Shown piece by piece: positions 11,661 through 23,297 of a DNA stretch of 64,000 nt. A model generated the notes under the pieces. The model was not told the DNA's origin. It made no database searches and worked only from the letters and a program-made list of their open reading frames with translations. The stretch is from Nageia nagi (taxonomy: Eukaryota; Pinophyta). The DNA lies in the NCBI GenBank assembly GCA_050084985.1, contig JBITNC010000001.1, positions 145,638,001-145,702,000 on the forward strand, given 5' to 3'. Position numbers and translations under genes: made by a program. Positions within the stretch are counted from its first letter, which is position 1. Each line of letters starts with the position of its first letter.

Positions 11661-14600
11661 AGGGATATTAGCTTTGGTAGGAAAAACTATAATATTTTTA
11701 CCAAGATTTTAGTAATAGCATTATATATTGTATTACATAAGTTTATGGGTTTGAATTCCTTCAAACTCTATTTCTCTTTTAACTTTATTAATAAGGGTTA
11801 GGAAAGTGGTATTTCATCCTTTTAGTAGAGAATCATTTTATTGGAATTCCTACACCACCTATCTTATCTTCTTCACTATGATGTTCCAAAATATTTGAAA
11901 GAAGAGTGTAAAAACTTCATATGGACCTAACATCTTGTACTTTTCTATCATAAATGTGTCCTTCACAAATTTTTCTTCAAAGAAAGATTTTATAAGGGTG
12001 GTATTATCATCCTACTAAATTATCTTTGGGATTTATCTAAGGCCATTTTGAATTGATGAGGGATTTCCTTCTTGGTTAGGAGCTAATAACTTCTCATATA
12101 ACCTTACTTCTCTTTCCTTTTTTTTTAGTATATCCCCTTTGGCATGAGACTATACTCCAATCATATGAATTAGACCTAAGGTCTGCTACATTATCTTATG
12201 CTTTCTTATATATAAACCTCCCTTACATTGACTATTGAGACCATACAAAGCAAAATAATAGAGCTTTGATTCTATAGCTAAAATGTGTAGTCTCGTAGTA
12301 TATCAATCCATCATGAGGAAAATAAGAACCTCTATCAGAAAGTGCCTCTCTAGCCATGCCTCAACTTGGGTGTCACAATGATGGCTTCAAATATCTTGAA
12401 GTATAAGTTTAACTAGTAGTGCATATATGTTTCTTCCCAAATGCTCATTTAATTTTGAAAATAGCCTTGATTTTATTACTTCAATAAATGGCTATTACAT
12501 CTAACTTGTAAATAAAGGAATTAAAGATAATGTTAACTTTATAATAAAACTTTTTGATATATTTAAATGACATAATTTTGATTATTTATTTTAAAATGAA
12601 TTATTTTGTGATCAAACATATCTTAATGTGACTACCTATATAAAATGGTAATAGATTTATGAGTTTTTTATCCTTCTTATTGGTTAATCATCAAACTTTT
12701 ACAATTACTATTTCAAAATAAGTTGTAAATGATGCAAGTGAAAGCATTTCGATGGTATGATTAGATTAATTGGTTAAATTTTACTCTATGATCAAGGAAA
12801 GGAGGTAGTTATAGTAAGAACATAAAACCTTTTGAGATCAAGAATAAAGTATTTCTTACTTGATTTCTATGGATGATTTACCAATCACAGATACATTCCA
12901 TATATTTTTGGACTCAATATTTTACTTGAAATTTTATCATAAATTGTTGACTTTTATGAGGTTTATAAAATTATAGATAGATTAAGATTAATGGATGTGA
13001 CTTATCTATCATGATCTAGCTATGGTGAATCCAAATAATTGTATGCTTGAGATCGTAAAAGAAAAAAAGAAGAAAAGTTTTAGTGACAACACTTATTGAT
13101 ATGAATTTTACTTTTGATATGAGATTAAATATTCTATGGTAAATAATGAACATAAATGCTTTTAAGATCAGAAATGGATTATTGTTTACTATTTTTGAAT
13201 TAAATTTATCTGATAATATATATATATATGTATATGTATATTTAGATATGAATTAGCAAGATAGATGATTCATGATCGACGAAGAGAGGTATTCCTCCAA
13301 TAAGATATAAATCAATTCCTTCAAGATTATGTTGAATTTGAATGAAAATTATTTGAAATAAATGTGCTTGAATGATTAAGCATCTAGGTGTAGGATCCAT
13401 ATCATTATATATAAGAGTTTTCCTTACCCTAAATATACTCTCATCCAAACCTACTACTCAAAATCTTCAAATCTTGGTTCTCTTGGTTGGAAGAATGATC
13501 TAGGACAATGAGAAATTGATGGAGATGCTTTGAAAGATAAGGATTGTGATGAAGAACCTTTCAAATTTTAATAATAATTATGTAAATAGGATTAATATTA
13601 CAAATATAATAAACCTTAATTTGAAAATGATATTTTTGATGATACATATGTTACCTTTAGGTTTGTATGTGAAATCAAAATTACTCCATGAAGAAGTAAC
13701 CTTAGTATGCCCAAGATTATATGTATAATCAATATGATGTATTTATAGACCCCTTATCTAGTAACTAAATGAGGTGTCTCTACTCATATGAAAAGTAAGG
13801 TCATATGTATGATATGATGTATCTATTGTAAAACGTTTACACCCTAAAGGTTAGAAAAAGGTAACCTTGATAGGATTTGTCTCTAGGATGTATCAAAGTT
13901 AATGAATCTAATTAACTTTGTTTTCTTTTATACAAGATCTATTTAAGGATTCAAAGATTTGTGATTTGTATGTTTTAAGTGATTATGCTAAGGTTAGTGC
14001 GGAATTTTTGAGATAAATCATTAGGACCTCAATATTATGACAACTCACTTACAAACCTAAGTGAAGAGGATATTAACTATAGCTATTTGATCACTAAAAG
14101 AGTATTAATTAAGATTCATATGTATATAAAATCTAATTATGAACTAAATGTTTTGGGAATCCCTAAACATATGCATTTTGGATTAAATACTAAGAAATAG
14201 CCAACATTAGGCCATGATCTTGAATTGTTGGACTACACACCTAAGATATGAAAAATAAAATAATAACCATGATAATTTATTAGGGAAATGAAAATTATAT
14301 AGAATGTTAAATTTTGGATAAGATATAATTCCTTGGCTTGGTTTTTATTATTATTTTATGAACAATATGAAGAAACAAATAGGTTTCCAAGTAAAGGGAT
14401 GAAGGGATGATCTTTATCAAAAAACAAATATAAATAATCAAAGACATTGAACTACACTATTATAACCTTAGTGAATTATATTGAAAATAGATGTAAGCTA
14501 GCTCAAACCTAATTAATGTGTTAATATATGGACATCCCCTATGTATGAAGGAAAACTAAATAATGAGTTAATATCCTAGAAAATTGAAGATGGAAATATG

Positions 14601-15179
14601 ACCTCGATTGAATGGGATTGATTAAATGATACAATTAGACAATATTGAAAGCCCAATTATTAGTTGATTGCTTATCAAATGACTAGGAATTTAATACTAA
14701 AAAGAGGAATTAGATAAACCATCATTGCCATTAGTTTTTTAGATGAAAAGAAATCATTAACTAAAATATATTCCCTGAGTATGTTATACTCTATGCTACA
14801 CTCCCTTGTTAGAAGTAGCCACCTTTTGAGCATATTAAGGCCTTTTATTATTATTTGGCATGTGTTGTACTTTTAAATTTATATTATTTGCACCATATCA
14901 TGCATATGGGATATTTATCGTAAATTACTATTGAATATTCTTTGATGGTTTCATGAATAAGCTTTGCTTGAAACTTCTTGTGTAGGTTTCATGAATTTAT
15001 TGCTTATATTTATCAAATATGATTACTAATAAAATAAGTAGTTTATTTTTAATTAAATAGTTTGTAAGAACATATTATTGCTTATCTCAAGAATGAAACC
15101 TAGAAAACCTAATAATTAGTCTAGGATCAATTATTTTTAAGGATGTTAGTGTGGGGATGGTTTTCATTATAATCCTACT
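11661..15179. other. AT-rich unassigned DNA with a possible SINE head
   Basis: No gene is seen. Directly at the break with the A-related fragment, 11,669-11,759 has a TAGCTTTGGTAGG box and a GGGTTTGAATTCC box, resembling tRNA-type A and B promoter boxes, although their spacing is longer than in a tRNA. A short TA repeat lies at about 13,217-13,241. The rest has no repeat partner that I could find in the window. Confidence 0.3.
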
Positions 15180-15264
15180 TAAAAATTTATTATACTAAAT
15201 AAACCACTTGAGGGTATTATTATAATACCCATGGATCCCCAAGATATGGGTATGAGGATTTTGA
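15180..15264. repeat. Family C repeat, left piece
   Basis: About 85 bp ending at element B match 39,640-39,700 (ATAAACCACTTGAGGGTATT against ATAAACAACCACTCGAGGATATT, then CCCCAAG.TATGGG). The match resumes on the far side of element B at about 17,282, so B was inserted into an older copy of this repeat. Confidence 0.65.
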
Positions 15265-15752
15265 TGTGGATTCATGCAAGAGTCCAAAATAGATCTCCAA
15301 AATTGATTCACAACACATAAGTAAATCAATGGAAGAATAAAATTTACAACAAGAATTCTTTATTCTTCTAAATCTACACTAATTTATCAAAAGGAATACA
15401 ATCAAATTTATAAAGCACCTCTTTAACTCTTTTTAATTTAAAAAAAGCCAAAAATATAGCTTAGATGAGGCCCATAATGGAGCCATGCATCCATTACTCA
15501 ATACATGCAATTATTCTAAAAATAGAATTTAAAGTTAGAGCTAAACATAAAAGCAAAATTTGGGATGTACGATAATAATTTTAGACCTTAGAATTGTCTC
15601 TCATAGGAGACATGGGAATCTTATATATTTTTAAATTCTACATGATCTAAAAAAGGTGATCAAAATGATGTCAGGATCAAAAGTTACAACCCTTAGAAGT
15701 TTGGGTATTATTCTACTACATAAAGGAAGTGTAACTGGATATTACAGGTGCA
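15265..15752 (-). repeat. 3' LTR of element B
   Basis: Starts TGTGGATTC and ends GATATTACAGGTGCA on the plus strand. It aligns throughout with 16,782-17,271; shared phrases include CCATTACTCAATACATGCAA and AAATTCTACATGATCTAAAA. The differences are scattered and many are transitions, so the insertion is old. Confidence 0.8.
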
Positions 15753-15774
15753 TCATTCTTCTTTGATTGAAAAG

Positions 15775-16724
15775 AAATCAACCCTTGAGTTTTGCTAATA
15801 TGGGAAATTTAAAATACTTGAAAACCCCTTCATTTTAAACTTTCTTCTTTTCCACCTAGTTTTTGTGCTCTTCTCTTTGCATCTTAGATTCTAAAATCCC
15901 CTTATGATCCTCCTCCTTTGCTAAGCTTCTATCTTTCTCCATCTTTTCCATCCTTTGGAAAAATCATTTATCGATTCCCATGAAATAAAATCATCCCAAA
16001 AGTGTATTTCAATCTTATGATCCTAATCAAAACTTTGTTGGTCAATAAACTCATCATACTTTTGAGCATCAAACTAATTATCCATGTGCTCCACTGCTAG
16101 TTTTAGAGGAAATTTTATTTCTTCTTATTCCTTAGCCTCCATTGCTAAATTAAATAACTCTAATACCTTTGTTAATATGATATTATCATATACTGATTCA
16201 ATATCCAATATCTCTTTAAAAAATTTATCCATCTTTGTGGCTTCTTCTATTGGCTCCATAACTACAGAAGATAATTCTATATCTTCATTGGAATTAACAT
16301 CCCCATATTTGATTTTAACTTACATGATTTCCTTTGAGATCTTCTTTATTAATTGGATAGCTTCAATGCCTTATTCCTTATTAGGCATAATCTTGATCAC
16401 AAACTCAAAACTCTCAGCTACATCCATATGTTTCATTGCAACTATATAACAATAAGGAATCCCAAAACCCTTTTCTTTGTTGACCAATATTTCTTATATT
16501 AATTCCATAGTCCTCTATCTCCATAGGAATTTTATATTTTTCATACTTCTAATACAAGGTGTCAACCAAGCTCTTCTTTGACTCTCTTTAGCCTCTTGTT
16601 ACTCAGCCTTGAATCATAAAAGTTTTGCCTCCTCCATGAGATGTTTGCATTCAAACTTTATACTTCTTCGAGTATCTTCCATCTACAACTATTCATGTTG
16701 CTTGTTTATCTCCTTCCATTCCAT
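15775..16724 (-). pseudogene. Decayed charged, coiled-coil-like ORF of element B
   Basis: Reading the minus strand from an ATG at 16,724 gives a Lys/Glu-rich protein remnant (KFECKHLMEEAKL, then QEAKESQRRAW). With frame changes near 16,555, 16,450 and 15,960 it can be followed almost to the 3' LTR, including IEDYGINIRNIGQQ and MEKMEKDRSLAKEEDHKG. Stops fall mostly at probable CAA or CAG positions. It has no zinc knuckle, protease or RT motif. It is probably the element's only protein. I do not recognise the family; a gag-like or coiled-coil structural role is inference. Confidence 0.45.
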
Positions 16725-16759
16725 GGTGATCCAAATCTAATCTTCTATCAAACAAGATC

Positions 16760-16777
16760 AACTAGCTCTAGTACTAA
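16760..16777 (-). other. Decayed initiator-Met PBS of element B
   Basis: Minus strand TTAGTACTAGAGCTAGTT lies four bases inside the 5' LTR and resembles TTGGTATCAGAGCTAG, the common plant initiator-Met primer site, with substitutions in the first half. Confidence 0.55.
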
Positions 16778-16781
16778 ATGA

Positions 16782-17271
16782 TGTAGATTCCTATAAGAAA
16801 CCAAAATAAATCTCCAAAATTGTTTCAAAACATACAAGTAAATCAATGGAAGAATAAAATTCACAACAAGAATTCTTTATTCTTTTGAATCTACACTAAT
16901 TCCTCAAAAGGATTACAATTAGCTTTTATAAAGCACCCCTTTCCCTCTTTCTAATTTAAAAAAATCCCAAAATATGACTTAGTTGAGATCCAAAATGGAG
17001 CCATACATCCATTACTCAATACATGCAATTATTCTAAAAATAGAACCTAAAGTTAGAACTAAACATAAAAATAAATTTGGGCTATATGATAATAAGTTTA
17101 GGCCTTCTAATTATCTCCCGTAAGAGATGTGGGAATCTTGTAGATTTTTAAATTCTACATGATCTAAAAAAGATGGACTCAAAGTGATATCAAGATCAAA
17201 ACTTACGATCCTCAAAAGTTGGGGTAATATTCTATTACATAAAGGAAATGTAACTAGATATTTTAGGTGTA
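16782..17271 (-). repeat. 5' LTR of element B
   Basis: Starts TGTAGATTC and ends GATATTTTAGGTGTA on the plus strand; partner of 15,265-15,752. Its start keeps the intact TGTAGA terminus that the partner shows as TGTGGA. Confidence 0.8.
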
Positions 17272-17891
17272 TTAGATTCTAGACATCATGGTGTGCCTAG
17301 CCAATAGATATGGAAAGACTAGTATCTCATACCCTTGAGAAGTTGTCAAATGAGGGTAGTAATCGATAAAATTGTAGTTACTAGGTGAAGGTAACTAGTA
17401 GTCATACTACCTACAAATAAAAAAATAGGAGTATGATAACTGTTACATAAGCAATGATGCTTACCCATTTCATATGGAAGATTGCGTATGATAATTTATT
17501 TATGCCTATGATTCGAAGGGTCATGCATTAGGTGAAGATATTTAAGTATTATCTTTGGTGATATGGGTCCCAAGTAGAAAATAATAACATCATGAATAGA
17601 ATTTCCATTACAAAGTTCATGGATAGGAAGGGTGGGGTCACCTATGTGGTGTGTTCCAATGGGATGAGTGTTGAGAAATGAACACCAAATTTTTGTTTTC
17701 AAGGTTGCTTATTCTAGATTTGACCAATCTTGCCATATAGGTACTAAGTAGCTAGCAACATCAATATGTTCATGTGGATTGCCTTGTCCATTCCTATACC
17801 ATTTGAGTTCTTAAATTAAATAAAAGAGGTCTAAAATTTTAGGGTTTTGTGAAGTCAAAAATAGATGAAGCATTACCTTCTATTATAATAT
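17272..17891. repeat. Family C repeat, right piece
   Basis: Matches 39,700-40,317 over about 600 bp. Anchors are GGGTCCCAAGTAGAAAA against GGGCCTCAAGTAGAAAA, GAGTGTTGA.AA.TGAACACCAAA, GACCAATCTTGCCATAT against GGCCAATCTTGCCATGT, and TTTTAGGGTTTTG near the end. The other copy is the right end of insertion J and finishes TGTTACA; here the end reads GCATTACC. It is probably an LTR end of an element absent from this window. Confidence 0.65.
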
Positions 17892-20800
17892 ATTAGCTAA
17901 CATTTGTATCCTTGGTCACAAGGATAATGTGCCATATCATCATACTCTTAATGAAGTATTTCATCAAATAATGCATATTCTTCTTATTTTGATACAAGTT
18001 GTGTGAACATTACAATTTATGAGATATTTTATCAAATAATTCATATGCCTTCTCTACCAATTTTCTTCACTTTATTGCTACCTTTTTATGAATCAATTTA
18101 GCAAATAATTCACTATTAAATACCTGGTCAACTTCATATTCATATTTTGAAGAGGTATTTTATCAAATAGTTCATATGCCAAAACTGGGAAAAGTGCTAC
18201 AAAGTTGTTTTACAAAAATCACCATTTCCTCCTCATATCTCTGTTTGGGTTCAAATTTGAAACATATCATCTTGATTGATATTTCTACCTCTATAAAAAA
18301 TTTCAAAGTCTAAATCCTCATGAAATTCTTAATATTCCTCTAATGAAGTGGCCTTTAAGGCTTTGCCATAGATTTTATACCTTTCTAACAAAGTACAAAA
18401 TCATCCCTCAATACACCAATGATGCAACTGATCGGTCCACACACTAAACTAACTTCTCCAACACTTTCATGAACTATTATCCAACATTATTATATACTCA
18501 ACACTAATTTTTCCTATTCAACCATGCATTGCAAGCAATATTATCCTATTCAACAAAGTTATTATGTGATTTAACACTGTACCATCTTTCTTCCATAGGT
18601 ACACCAACATAATGAATACACTCATTAAAATGAAACAAGGTTCCAAATAATGTGTTGAAATATCCAACATAATCCATTAGCATGTATGAGCAACATTTAC
18701 AACTTTCTAATAACTTTTACAACTTTTACATTTTTTGGACAACTTTGATAACTTTGAAATTTTTCAAGAACAATTTGCAACAACTACACTCAAGTATTGA
18801 ACACATCCATAAAAGTGTTAGACATCTCCAAATATGCTTCAAACATATTTTTGATAATTTTTGTAACTTTTAGAAACCTTTTACAACTTTTCAATAACTT
18901 TTATAATTTTTCTAATTTTGCACAAATAACTTGGAATGCCTTCATCCAAACATCAAAGTCATCTTCAGAAGTACTAAAAATATCTATACAAGCTCTGAAT
19001 AACTTACTATTGTGCTAAACATGTACAACTAAGTGTGTTCATAATAATGATAATATCTTGCTTAATGATTACATCTATATTTAGATTCTACGAATGATAT
19101 TGATATACCAAGGAAAAATAAGTATGTTGACTTAATCATAGCCATAACTACTTAACAATATAAACATCAATGAAAAGAAGATAAAAAAAAAAAAAATCAA
19201 GGGGGAATTTCAATCCAAGCATTTTAGCATTTAATAAGCAAATATTTTTCTCTGATTAGAGGAAACAATTTGCAACAAATTAAATTCATAAAATGGCATT
19301 CATAAAATCTTCTTGATATTTCCATTAAGGCTTTAAGTTGATCTCAGAAGTAGAGGTTGATATAAAATTATCAATGAGATGAATAATTAATTTAAAGTTT
19401 AATAAAAAGGTTGTAAAAAAATATATCAAATAAAATTTTACCATACTCTATCAAATCTCATTCAATTAGAAGGAAGAAAAAATATTTAGAAGGAATTTAA
19501 ATATATTTATCATGAAACTATATAGTCTAAATAATTTTGTAATTCATAATAGATTTAACTTGATCATCATATACTCTTAAGATTTAAGAAAATATTACCA
19601 AATACATAACATACTATCATATATGAAGGATGCAAAAAAATTCCAATTTAAAATATCAACTTTCTCAATGAAATATTGCATCCAACTCATTACACTTCTT
19701 AAAAAAGATCTTACTTAAAATAAACTCATAATTTACAAGATTTTAGAGTTTAAAACAATAGAATGGTCTAAGTTTTCAACTTCTGTATGATAGGAGTATA
19801 GGTAACCTTGAGTTTTATCAGAAATAATTATTTACCTTAAGATCATAAGCATACAACTCCCTCATGAGAGCTCAAGTAATATGTTTTCAAGTATCTTTGA
19901 ATAATTTAATCTTCAAGTTAGAAAAAAATTACATTTCCTTGAGATTTAGAAAGTTCATTTGATTTTAATGATCACTTGTTTGATAAGTTAATGAATAAAG
20001 TAAAATTAATATAGTTAAAATAAACTTTATAAAGTAGTTCAAATATTAATAATGTCATTATATATTTATATTTATAGGATTGAAATAAGAATATCAAGCC
20101 TATTTATAACAAAAATATTTTTGTTAATATTTATATAAATAATATATATTGATTTAGCTAACACATTTTGAAAGATTTTAAATACCATATATTATTATTA
20201 ATATATAATCCAAATCAAAGTATCATCAATGAAGCCCTCATATAGGGATTTTATATGTCATATCAAATACATACAAAGGAGAGAAAGAGAGCACTTACTC
20301 TATCATTCTATGAAAGAAATAAGATAACAAGTTTATGCATGTATTCTATTATTGTAACATCCAACATGAGTTTTCTAAAATAATACAAAATAATACAAGG
20401 AACAAATATATGTACAAAATATAGAGGAATATAATATCATGAACTACAAAAAAATACAAGGTTACATACTGAAATAATACCTTGCACCTTTTCTCCCCTC
20501 ATCTAAACTCAAATCATCCCATATCATCTTAACTCACTTCATATCATCTCAACTCAATGCTCCAAAATGCCTAACCCCTCAATCGAGAAACTTGAAATGC
20601 TAAAAATATTCCAGGTGCTCACCTAAGCTCCCCATGTGAACCATTTTTTATTTTCACCAACAGGTAGTTTTAAATCACATCATTATATTTTTTTGAGGTG
20701 GTTTGAAATTGGCTCATGAAAACTACCACTTAAACCTAAAAATTGGGTGGTTAAAAACACCTTCTTAAAATGACCTCAAGTTTCCTATCACCAAAGCCCA

Positions 20801-22990
20801 TTTTTCATCTTGTGCATGGAATCTATTTAGATATTTTAGGAAAGTAAGGCATACTTATTCAAGAAGATTCCAAGCTCCCTTATTCAAGAAGACTAAACCC
20901 TTAAGATATCAAATATGGTAGAAATGAGGTTGATCATCAATATTTTATGTTGATTTAATAAAACTATTATTATCTTTTAACTAGTCATGTAAAAATAATC
21001 AGTATAGGGAGATATTCAAGCATTTTCAATTTCAATTTTTAAAGAATAAATAATCTACTCTTATAGAGACATGATAATAGAAGCAAAATAGTTATGTAGA
21101 AAAGAATTTCTATTATTTCTGAAGAATGATGATGATATAAGAATTCCCTCCATTTGGAATAAAGTAAAGTTCATTTGACTTAATAAACTGTATATTTGGA
21201 GAATATCTTGTTAGGGAGAAAGGGCCTGATGTTTGGTACCTTCTACCCTATTTCCTTATTTATATTTTTGTTTGTTAGATATTAGTTTGGTTTATTTTGA
21301 TTACAACATCCTTTCTTTTTATGCATATTAAATATATTCCACTTCAAGCAGTTGGTATATAAAAAAAATACAAAAATACTAGATTAGAAATTGTAGTATT
21401 TTATTTCAGTGCTAGAGTATTTTAATTTTTTTTGCCAAACCTATGTGAATTTTCTAGAAATTTATCCATAGCCTAGTGATGAGTCCATATAATGTCAATT
21501 TCTACAATCACTCGTTCCACCCATTTACATTCATCTTACGTTACCATTTCATATTTTATCCATATTTTCTGTGGTAAATTTACTATTTATTTTACATAGT
21601 TGGTATCACATCCTACTTTTTATGACCCATTTATTTTTTTAACATTCATCATTTGAGAGTAAATATTTCTAGAACTAATATCCTATTATAGTATGGAGGC
21701 ACATTCACTTGGTTCCATGTCATTATAGATTGACATTCAAGGGGTTAGAAGGTGGCCAAGCTTCCCAATACTAGGGTTTACTTCCTAACACTTAGTTGGT
21801 AGTTGTTTATTTCATATGTATATGACCTTTCCCATTTTCCATTCAACCTATGACATGGAATAACTAGGTCCAAGCATGTATATTATGGTTCAATTCTTAA
21901 ATATGTTATTCCCTTGTCTAACATCTCATATTAGGCCCCATTCCTTAGCATCACTCAATGTTGAAAATAGTGTGTACCTTAGTGATTGATGAATCCAACT
22001 ATGCTTGCTCTTCATCAAGACAAATGTCACTAGCTTAGTATTAATTTGTGAGCATATTGATAATGAAGATATCACTTCACTACCAATAATTCCATTTACG
22101 ATTTTAGAGCAATATCTCACCATAAAAAATGTTGTAAGATGAATCATACTTGACCCTCTTAGTCCTGCTCAACTAGAAATGAACACCTCTCTCGTGATCA
22201 TGTCCTTGTAGCCTCTTTAAGCAAATGCCTACGTTCATCACAAGTCTTAAGGTTCAACACCAATATAGTATTAGTCATATTTCCACGAAGGATCATTAAT
22301 ACCACTTCTAGATGTTGGGTATTCTAATCATTATACTTGATCCTACCTTAATTTCTTTTCTAACATTAATATATTTCACCATTTATTTAATCCACAAATC
22401 AAATATCACTATGCTAACTTGGGCTAACATGATAATTCGTAACTTATTGATCTACTTATCAATAACATATTCATTAGAATAATTTTATCCTATCAATATT
22501 CACAGCATTAAAAGTCATTGGTACTCTTACTTGATCAATGTTTTCAAACTATAATAAGATCAAAGACATAAAACATCACTACTTCTATTTGATCACTATT
22601 CTCAATAATAATTAATCAATAAATAAAACATGAATACATCTATTTAATCAATATCCTCTATTTAATATCTTAGTTGTTGGTTAAATTTGTCATGTGTTGA
22701 CCTTGCTACGACTTATGCCTCATGTTCCATTTCTAGTATGTTTCCTAAAGCTATCCATCTCATAAATCAATTAGTGTCCATTGAATATTACTATAATTGA
22801 CCTTTCATCTTTTATTTATGTATAATTGATAATTTAATAACAATATAGATACCACATGGACAAACAATCTATTATCTTAATTATCAACCCATTGATAATT
22901 AAATTCAAACACTACATTTTAGTAAAGTTTTCCAACCTCTTTCACGCTTACTCCATACCTTAGATTTGTAGAATAGAAATTCCCTCACTT
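17892..22990. other. AT-rich unassigned DNA
   Basis: No gene or element ends could be recognised. It holds a short degenerate tandem repeat at 17,958-18,180 and a low-complexity stretch at about 18,690-18,910 built from AACTTTT and ACAACTTTT words. The minus frame at 21,926-22,147 and the plus frames near 18,682-19,018 have no recognisable domain; the latter arise from the low-complexity words. Confidence 0.4.
17958..18180. repeat. Four degenerate 63-69-bp tandem units
   Basis: A word like TATTTTATCAAATAATTCATATGCC ends at about 17,980, 18,049, 18,117 and 18,179. The spacings, about 69, 68 and 62, are close to multiples of three. On the minus strand the core reads AYELFDKIP, AKLIHK-like, AYELFDKIS and YALFDEILH. 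Confidence 0.5.
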
Positions 22991-23187
22991 AATAATTCTC
23001 ACATTAGAATTACACAATAGCAAGTGCTGTACTTAATAACTAATGTGAATCACAATTTAACAAATTTCCACAATCACGGCGTACAATTAAACTTACTGAG
23101 CGTAAATAAATATCTTTCAAAAAACAGCACCCTAGAATTGTTTCAAAGGAAACCATACACGAGGGGAAATGACAAGCGAGATATTAC

Positions 23188-23240
23188 CTTTCAGACCAGA
23201 CGCTACCCAACAGAACTAAGTAAGATGAGAGACAAGCCAT
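23188..23240 (-). CDS. Candidate first coding exon of an unknown gene
   Basis: On the minus strand an ATG in plant-like context (CTAATGGCT) opens MACLSSYLVLLGSVWSE, a 17-residue hydrophobic stretch of signal-peptide type. The frame then meets AAG|GTAATATC, a strong 5' splice site. Without splicing it would stop two codons on. A TATA-like box lies about 50 bp upstream. I could not find a second exon toward lower coordinates, where the sequence becomes AT-rich. It may be the detached 5' end of a gene, or chance. What it would encode is unknown. Confidence 0.3.
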
Positions 23241-23288
23241 TAGGTGGCTCTCCTTGCCGTTGGTGTCTCCAGTATTGATATGGCAGGA

Positions 23289-23297
23289 GAATTTATA
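23289..23297 (-). promoter_or_regulatory. TATA-like box with ACGT cores upstream
   Basis: Minus strand TATAAATTC lies about 50 bp before the candidate start codon. ACGT cores, the binding core of plant bZIP factors, occur farther upstream near 23,317, 23,347, 23,390 and 23,496. Together they resemble a plant core promoter, but each motif alone is weak evidence. Confidence 0.35.

Larger units (their letters stand above)
15265..17271 (-). mobile_element. Element B: 2.0-kb non-autonomous LTR element
   Basis: Two LTRs of 488 and 490 bp surround 1,029 bp. A minus orientation follows from a PBS-like TTAGTACTAGAGCTAGTT just inside the right LTR, a decayed form of the initiator-Met site, and from a purine-rich AAAGAAGAATGA abutting the left LTR. 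The flanks TTTGA (15,260-15,264) and TTAGA (17,272-17,276) look like a target duplication with one change. The internal region has no room for gag-pol and encodes a decayed charged protein. It is similar in plan to plant TRIM or TR-GAG type elements. Confidence 0.75.

Noticed and set aside
13217-13241. TA-rich run similar to the one at 38.3 kb as evidence that 11.7-15.2 kb is another copy of J
   Set aside because: I could not find consistent flanking matches; only the family C part is shared.
16084-16449. 121-codon plus-strand open frame
   Set aside because: It is the complement of the charged ORF remnant of element B, and its Ser/Ile-rich composition is typical of a reverse-frame shadow.
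18682-19018. Phe/Asn-rich plus-strand open frames
   Set aside because: They arise from low-complexity AACTTTT words, not from a protein.
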